Below the pieces are notes generated by a model. It was not told the DNA's origin and did not search any database. It saw nothing but the letters and a program-made list of their open reading frames with translations. The position numbers and the translations under genes were made by a program. Shown in pieces: positions 59,748 through 64,000 of a DNA stretch of 64,000 nucleotides. This stretch comes from Verrucomicrobiales bacterium (GTDB lineage: Bacteria; Verrucomicrobiota; Verrucomicrobiia; Verrucomicrobiales; DEV007). The stretch lies in assembly GCA_028033615.1 (NCBI GenBank), contig JAOFDG010000001.1, forward strand, positions 1 through 64,000. Direction: 5' to 3'. Positions within the stretch are counted from its first letter, which is position 1, and each line of letters begins with the position of its first letter.

Positions 59748-60656
59748 CTAATTTGGAATAATTCCAGGAGGTAGATCAGTTGCAGATCGAGGCTTATTTT
59801 CAGGTTCTGGAGGTTTATTGGGATTATAGGCAATTCCTCCAATAACTTTTACGGATCCTCCCGAGTCGATGACCAATGATGGCCTAGTATCTGCAGTCTC
59901 ACGGAAGTATTCATTTCCTAGGAAAGCACCTTTAGGGCTAACCTTTGCATGAGAGTAGAGTCGTGGACTAATCATATGCATCACATGGAGTCTATTTTGT
60001 GAATCAATTGTTGCCTGAGGCTTTCGTACATTGATGTATCTACCGAGGGAGAATGTGCAAAAAACCTTAGTTCCTTTGGTTTCTCTTAAACGGACGTAGA
60101 GCGCAGAATTTGCAGAGTCTCTGTGTTCGTGAAGTGAAAATTGCCTGAAGTTCGCTAGCTTATTCCTCCCTTGTGAAAACCCGAATGATTGCTTCCAGAA
60201 TGCTCTTGCATCGGTCACATTTACTCGACTCTTTTTTGAGCTGAAGTAGGACCGCTGAGGAGGGAAATAAACGGATGCATTTATCGTGTAGCTTCCATAA
60301 TCTGAGATTGGGTACAATCTGTTAATATCTATTTTCTTTGTAATGCTACGGCCAGATTTTAGTAGCATCGATTCAAATCCTCCACCAATAGAACGCGGCG
60401 ATAGGAGTTGCCCATCACGGTACACGTCAAAGGTCATCCATCCTCGACCTTTAGGCCCTCCAAGGACAATATCATTACCTGCTCTATTATAAACTGTAAC
60501 AGAAGCCTCCATGGGTTCATAAGCCAGATAGTTAGTTTTCTTTAACTTCATATCTACTATGAGCTGAGACTTGGATTCTTCTAAGCTAAAAAGTAATCCT
60601 GATAATGATACCAATATTAAAAAGGACTGGCATTTGAAACGATGAGTTAAATTCAT
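59748..60656 (-). CDS. Secreted hypothetical protein with Ig-like beta domain
   Basis: The 302-residue product has a signal peptide (about residues 1-30, FLILVSLSGLLFSLEESKS). The mature protein begins LIVDMKLKKTNYLAYEPMEA, SVTVYNRAG, like an Ig-like or CARDB-type beta-sandwich, then WMTFDVYRDGQLL and a later segment with VKVIGGIAYNPNKPP and a Pro-rich C-terminus. I recognise no precise family, and no catalytic motif is visible. It is the first gene of the long minus-strand run (60656 to 51393), 129 bases from the divergent esterase locus. Location outside the cytoplasm is likely. Confidence 0.6.
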   Translation of the reverse strand: MNLTHRFKCQSFLILVSLSGLLFSLEESKSQLIVDMKLKKTNYLAYEPMEASVTVYNRAGNDIVLGGPKGRGWMTFDVYRDGQLLSPRSIGGGFESMLLKSGRSITKKIDINRLYPISDYGSYTINASVYFPPQRSYFSSKKSRVNVTDARAFWKQSFGFSQGRNKLANFRQFSLHEHRDSANSALYVRLRETKGTKVFCTFSLGRYINVRKPQATIDSQNRLHVMHMISPRLYSHAKVSPKGAFLGNEYFRETADTRPSLVIDSGGSVKVIGGIAYNPNKPPEPENKPRSATDLPPGIIPN

Positions 60657-60785
60657 TTAATTAATGATACGATTAATACTTATAGCTCCTAAATATTTTT
60701 ATGCCAAGTCGTCCTTCAATTAAAATATCGTTATAATTGATCACTTCGTTAATGTTGAGATTTTTCTCGATATTTCATAGGTAAC

Positions 60786-60899
60786 ATGTCTAAAAAAGAC
60801 TCATTACTCATACACCGTAGAGGATTTCTTAGATCATCAGCTATTGGAATTGCAGTTAACAGTATTCCCAATTCGAACGCTGATAATTATTCTGAATAG
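60786..60899 (+). pseudogene. Tat signal peptide, 37 codons, cut off by an in-frame TAG from the following esterase
   Basis: The ATG at 60786 starts MSKKDSLLIHRRGFLRSSA, a twin-arginine signal with RRGFLR, hydrophobic core and a small-residue region (SNADN), ending at TAG 60897-60899. The next gene begins at ATG 60906, exactly in the same frame, with only ATA AAT between. It therefore appears to be the N-terminus of a formerly Tat-exported esterase (or one expressed by readthrough). A single base change in the TAG would restore one 353-residue protein. A sequencing error cannot be ruled out. Confidence 0.6.
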
Positions 60900-60905
60900 A
60901 TAAAT

Positions 60906-61847
60906 ATGGATTCAAAAAAGAAAGAATTATTAATTTCATTAGTTGATTGTTTGGGTGGTCCTTGGCCTGAGCCTTGTTCTCTTGAGCCCACAATTAATAA
61001 AAAGATTAATAAGGAGGGTTATCATCTTGAATTTTTGAACTACCAAGTTGAAGAAAATGACAGAGTTCCTGCAATATTAATTGTGCCTGACCGGGTTAAT
61101 AAAAAAAATCCAGCTCCAGGAGTTGTTGTATGGCATCAACACAACGGGGAGTATCACATAGGAAAAAGCGAACCTGCAGGAATGGCAGGTTCACCAATGC
61201 ATCATACTGGAGTGGCTTTGGCAAAGGAGGGTTATGTTGTACTATGTCCCGATGCACTATGCTTTGAGGAGCGTCAAGATCCTGATAAGAAAATAAAGGA
61301 TAGCAACTATGAGTACTTTGAATTTTTGAGATACATTGTAGAGGGAAAATCGATGGCATGGAAAAATATATTAGATATGCGACGCGCCGTTGATTTTCTA
61401 GTCAGCAGACCGGAAGTTGATCAAGAAAAGATTGGATGTTACGGGCACTCTATGGGGTCAACACATACCTGGTTATTAGGACCTCATGAGCCGCGGCTTA
61501 AGGCTTTATTAGGTAATTGCTGCATGGCCACATATTCAGCAATTGATCACAAAAAAATTATACATTGCTCCTCAAACTATGTACCTAATTGGACTGATTA
61601 TGGTGACATACCAGAGATAGTGTCACTCATAGCTCCTAGACCTCTCCACTTAAATTTTGGTGAAAATGACGAAGGTAGCCCTATCGAGTATGTGAATGAG
61701 GGTATTCAGAGAATTGCTCAAGTATATGAAGAAATGGAGGCTAAAGAAAATTTTACCTCCTTTGTTCAAGAAGGTGTTGGTCATGTTTTATCAGATGAAA
61801 TGTGGGAGAAGACAAAGCGTTTTTTTAATAAGCATCTAAAGTTTTAG
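60906..61847 (+). CDS. Alpha/beta hydrolase (dienelactone-hydrolase/acetyl-xylan-esterase type)
   Basis: The 313-residue protein has a complete alpha/beta-hydrolase: oxyanion segment GVVVWHQHNGEY, nucleophile in GCYGHSMGSTHTWLL, acid in LNFGENDEGSPIEY and histidine in QEGVGHVLSDEMWE. The nucleophile motif is G-H-S-M-G. It probably removes acetyl or other acyl groups from polysaccharides or xenobiotic esters. Relatives usually carry a Tat signal; here it is encoded 40 codons upstream but separated by a TAG in the same frame, so the protein made from ATG 60906 would remain in the cytoplasm. No Shine-Dalgarno stands before 60906, another reason to suspect a broken start. It is separated by 73 bases from the next gene. 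Confidence 0.82.
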   Translation: MDSKKKELLISLVDCLGGPWPEPCSLEPTINKKINKEGYHLEFLNYQVEENDRVPAILIVPDRVNKKNPAPGVVVWHQHNGEYHIGKSEPAGMAGSPMHHTGVALAKEGYVVLCPDALCFEERQDPDKKIKDSNYEYFEFLRYIVEGKSMAWKNILDMRRAVDFLVSRPEVDQEKIGCYGHSMGSTHTWLLGPHEPRLKALLGNCCMATYSAIDHKKIIHCSSNYVPNWTDYGDIPEIVSLIAPRPLHLNFGENDEGSPIEYVNEGIQRIAQVYEEMEAKENFTSFVQEGVGHVLSDEMWEKTKRFFNKHLKF

Positions 61848-61920
61848 TTAATTATTTTTTCATGCGATGTGATCATTTAAAGTCGTTGCTATTATAAAAA
61901 CTATTGTAGAGAATAATACT

Positions 61921-63123
61921 GTGAAATGTATTCTAAAAATCCGTTCCCTTGTGGTCCTAGTATTTTTATTCATTTCAATTTTTATTTCTCATTCAGTCAA
62001 TGCTTGTCAAGTTCCTGTCTTTAGATATGCCCTAGAGCGATGGGCAAGTGACAAGTATGAACTTGCTATTTTTTTCAATGATAGCCTCAGCGAGGATCAA
62101 GGAGCTTTGGTAAACTCTCTCGATATTAATGCAAATATCGAAACCTTCAGAGTTGATGCTAAGAACATGAGTGGTTCTGAAGTTGCCAAGTATGGAAATA
62201 TTTTGGTGCCAGAAGGTAAAGTCATTGGCCAGCTTCATTACCCTTGGAGCGTTGGTAGAGGGAATAGATCCATTGACACAGACGTACCTTTATGGAAGGG
62301 GGAGTTAACTACAGAAAGCCTTGGCCTTATTGTTGACTCTCCAGTTAGAAAAGCGATACGAGAGAAAATAATATCAGGTGAATCAGCGGTCTGGGTCATT
62401 CTTGGATCTGGTGATAAAGAAAAAGATATTGCTGTTGAAAAAGAGTTAAAAAAATACCTCCAAAATGTTTCACAGAAAATAGAAATTCCTGAAGGGGTTG
62501 TCGGCCCTGGTGAACTAGACAGGGTCGCTAGTGGAGAGGTTGATGTAGAGGATGTATTGAGGTCGACGATCCCACTTAAAATTTCTTTTGATGTGATTAG
62601 AATTGAAAAAGGTGACCCTAGAGAAAAGATATTTTCTCTCATGCTCAAATCATATGTTCCACATTTGAAGAGAGCCTATCCCAATCAGAATTTGATTTTT
62701 CCTGTGTTTGGAAGAGGTCGTACTTTAGAGGCTATTCCTGCCTCTGTAATGACCGAGGAAATAATGATGAAAGCGTGTACTTACATTTGTGGAGCTTGTT
62801 CTTGCGAGGTAAAGCGTGAAAACCCTGGCATTGATCTTATCATGACTGCGAGCTGGCAAGATGCCCTTGTAGGTAGCGAGGTCGTTGTGGATAAAGTTTT
62901 ACCTCCATTAACTGGAGTAGGTGACTTGGTGAAATCGGATGAGGAAAATCCTTATTCTGAGGGCTTGCCTGGATCTAAAAACTCCAAAGATGATGATTTA
63001 AATTTGAATCTTGAAGATGAACTGATTGGTCAATTTCCAATAAATTGGATCATTGGGTCCTTACTATTGGCTGTATTATCAGTTATTTTATTTATGAGCA
63101 TCAAGATCAGCCGAGGCTCCTAA
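61921..63123 (+). CDS. Secreted/membrane-anchored protein with C-terminal transmembrane helix, unknown function
   Basis: The 400-residue protein starts with GTG 61921 and has a signal peptide (residues 1-28, VLVFLFISIFISHSVNA) followed by CQVPVFRYALERWASD, a sequence I associate with PVC proteins but cannot assign to a described family. The central part is alpha/beta (YELAIFFNDSL, SAVWVILGSGDKEKD, VFGRGRTLEAIPAS), perhaps a thioredoxin-like core. A cysteine-rich segment (CTYICGACSCEVK) follows at about residue 290, and a transmembrane helix lies near the end (WIIGSLLLAVLSVILFM). This looks like a periplasmic protein tethered by its C-terminus. It may form a unit with the downstream DUF1501 gene, 53 bases away. 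Confidence 0.55.
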   Translation: MKCILKIRSLVVLVFLFISIFISHSVNACQVPVFRYALERWASDKYELAIFFNDSLSEDQGALVNSLDINANIETFRVDAKNMSGSEVAKYGNILVPEGKVIGQLHYPWSVGRGNRSIDTDVPLWKGELTTESLGLIVDSPVRKAIREKIISGESAVWVILGSGDKEKDIAVEKELKKYLQNVSQKIEIPEGVVGPGELDRVASGEVDVEDVLRSTIPLKISFDVIRIEKGDPREKIFSLMLKSYVPHLKRAYPNQNLIFPVFGRGRTLEAIPASVMTEEIMMKACTYICGACSCEVKRENPGIDLIMTASWQDALVGSEVVVDKVLPPLTGVGDLVKSDEENPYSEGLPGSKNSKDDDLNLNLEDELIGQFPINWIIGSLLLAVLSVILFMSIKISRGS

Positions 63124-63176
63124 AATAATGACTCTTTGTTTGATATTAAATAAAAGATCAGTGAAACTAATTCATC

Positions 63177-64000
63177 ATGTTGACTCTTTACTCTGATAAG
63201 AAGACTCATAATTGTCAGGGGTACAGTCGACGAGAGTTATTAAAGATTGGAGCTTTAGGATTAGGAGGTTTGGGTCTGCCCGAGCTGCTTGCTCAGGAAT
63301 CTCACGGCTATGTTAAAGACAGGACGGTAGTCATGCTTAATATGCAGGGAGGACCATCACAGTATGAAACCTTTGATCCTAAAATGGATGCTCCTTCAGA
63401 AATTCGTTCTGTCTTTGGCGAGGTGAAAACCAACCTTCCTGGTGTAAGATTTGGTGGGCATTTTAAAAGGTTAGCAAAGATGGCAGATAAGATGGCTGTT
63501 GTTCGTAGTTATCGGCACGGAATTAGTGATCACGCTAAAGCGGCAATGCATGTTGCTGCAGGAGGCAATCCTACGGGTGCATGCATGGGTTCCCTTTTTA
63601 GCCGCGTTGCTGGGATTACGAACACTCTTAATGGAATGCCTGCAAATACATTGATCGTGCCAGCAGCTGTAGAGCCTGAGGGTGCGAGAAAATTTAACTC
63701 CGTGCCGACCCGCATAGCAAACACTGGAAAACTCTCCTCAGTTTATGGTGCCTTTGACCCAAGTTCTGGAGGTGATGTTCTTGATGATATGAAATTACAG
63801 GTTCCCCATGAAAGAATCATGGATCAGTTGAGCCTTACTTCTAGTCTTGATGCGCTTAAAAGAAAGCTTGATTCATCAAGCGCCATTCATCAAGCCTCTG
63901 CTCTACAACAACAAGCTGTCGATGTCTTAATGAATGGTGTAGGTGAGGCTTTCAATTTATCTAAAGAGAATCCTAAGCTCATTGAGCGCTATGATACGAG
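63177..64000 (+). CDS. DUF1501 family Tat-exported protein, 3' end cut by window
   Basis: The ATG at 63177 opens a frame of 274 complete codons to the window end. It encodes a Tat-type signal, GYSRRELLKIGALGLGGLG, then the DUF1501 start (RTVVMLNMQGGPSQYETFDP), the conserved ISDHAKAAMHVAAGG and GMPANTLIVPAAVEP. It differs from the two other DUF1501 proteins in the window, having a longer spacer and PSQYETFD instead of PSHVDT. No paired DUF1549/DUF1553 gene is seen upstream; it may be downstream of the window. The Tat motif, in contrast to the 60786 case, is continuous with its domain. Confidence 0.85.
   Translation, partial: MLTLYSDKKTHNCQGYSRRELLKIGALGLGGLGLPELLAQESHGYVKDRTVVMLNMQGGPSQYETFDPKMDAPSEIRSVFGEVKTNLPGVRFGGHFKRLAKMADKMAVVRSYRHGISDHAKAAMHVAAGGNPTGACMGSLFSRVAGITNTLNGMPANTLIVPAAVEPEGARKFNSVPTRIANTGKLSSVYGAFDPSSGGDVLDDMKLQVPHERIMDQLSLTSSLDALKRKLDSSSAIHQASALQQQAVDVLMNGVGEAFNLSKENPKLIERYDT

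Noticed and set aside
62238..62648. 136-codon minus-strand frame opposite the secreted unknown
   Set aside because: Serine- and threonine-rich low-complexity product, opposite a frame with signal peptide and anchor; best explained as antisense shadow.

Overview
The window looks like an AT-rich, gene-dense chromosomal segment of a Verrucomicrobiota-type (PVC superphylum) bacterium. The clearest lineage markers are paired DUF1549/DUF1553 (planctomycete cytochrome) and DUF1501 genes with Tat signals, a membrane-bound-dehydrogenase/heme-binding pair of the TIGR02604/TIGR02603 type, and many secreted proteins of unknown role. A marine origin and a finer placement are guesses. I see no prophage, insertion sequence, CRISPR array or rRNA, and no gap above 300 bases lacks a gene. 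About 58 protein genes, one tRNA and a few terminators are supported.

Layout. 1-3.3 kb (minus): truncated TPM-domain protein, YgfZ-like folate-binding protein, beta-hydroxyacid dehydrogenase, secreted FKBP isomerase. 3.4-7.5 kb (plus): clostripain-family peptidase, SGNH hydrolase, an unknown protein. 7.5-11.9 kb (minus): a catabolic-looking cluster (DUF6807/PmoA-like, HEAT plus cytochrome c, TIGR02604 dehydrogenase). 12.1-17.2 kb (plus): DUF1549/DUF1553 and DUF1501 pair, then TilS. 17.2-20.4 kb (minus): double-domain esterase and YhaM-like nuclease. 20.6-25.4 kb (plus): two very small proteins, UvrB, a DUF3616 protein and a membrane-anchored von Willebrand factor A protein. 25.4-26.8 kb (minus): PQQ-type beta-propeller. 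26.8-30.8 kb (plus): small membrane protein and the circularly permuted ATP-grasp / Alpha-E / transglutaminase trio. 30.8-36.4 kb (minus): second DUF1553/DUF1501 pair and a sialidase-like protein. 36.7-41 kb (plus): Hsp20, an ABC-2 exporter operon with an unknown third gene, metallophosphatase. 41-42.9 kb (minus): serine hydrolase and lipoprotein. 43.1-48.8 kb: HolA, half-size TauE, YbjN-like protein, tRNA-Pro(UGG), ThrS, IF-3, HAD phosphatase. 48.7-51.3 kb (minus): HTTM pair and IlvC. 51.4-60.7 kb (minus): one long co-directional run of O-acetylation pair (AlgJ/AlgI types), TsaB, TsaE, ThiL, CPBP protease, NnrDE, amidase and a secreted unknown. 60.8-64 kb (plus): an esterase split from its Tat signal by an in-frame TAG, an unknown secreted protein, and a truncated third DUF1501 gene.

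How the genes fit together. Housekeeping genes (translation, repair, tRNA modification, branched-chain amino acid synthesis) are interleaved with export-oriented degradation modules. The repeated DUF1549/DUF1553 plus DUF1501 pairs, cytochrome/dehydrogenase genes, esterases and sialidase-like protein suggest an organism that degrades complex, probably acylated polysaccharides; this is inference. The most notable observations are the AUC start of infC, the TAG-separated Tat signal and esterase, the split and reordered TIGR02604/TIGR02603 genes, a large UvrB insertion, a ThrS without TGS domain, and a complete ATP-grasp/Alpha-E/transglutaminase operon. I did not find a system I could defend as entirely undescribed.
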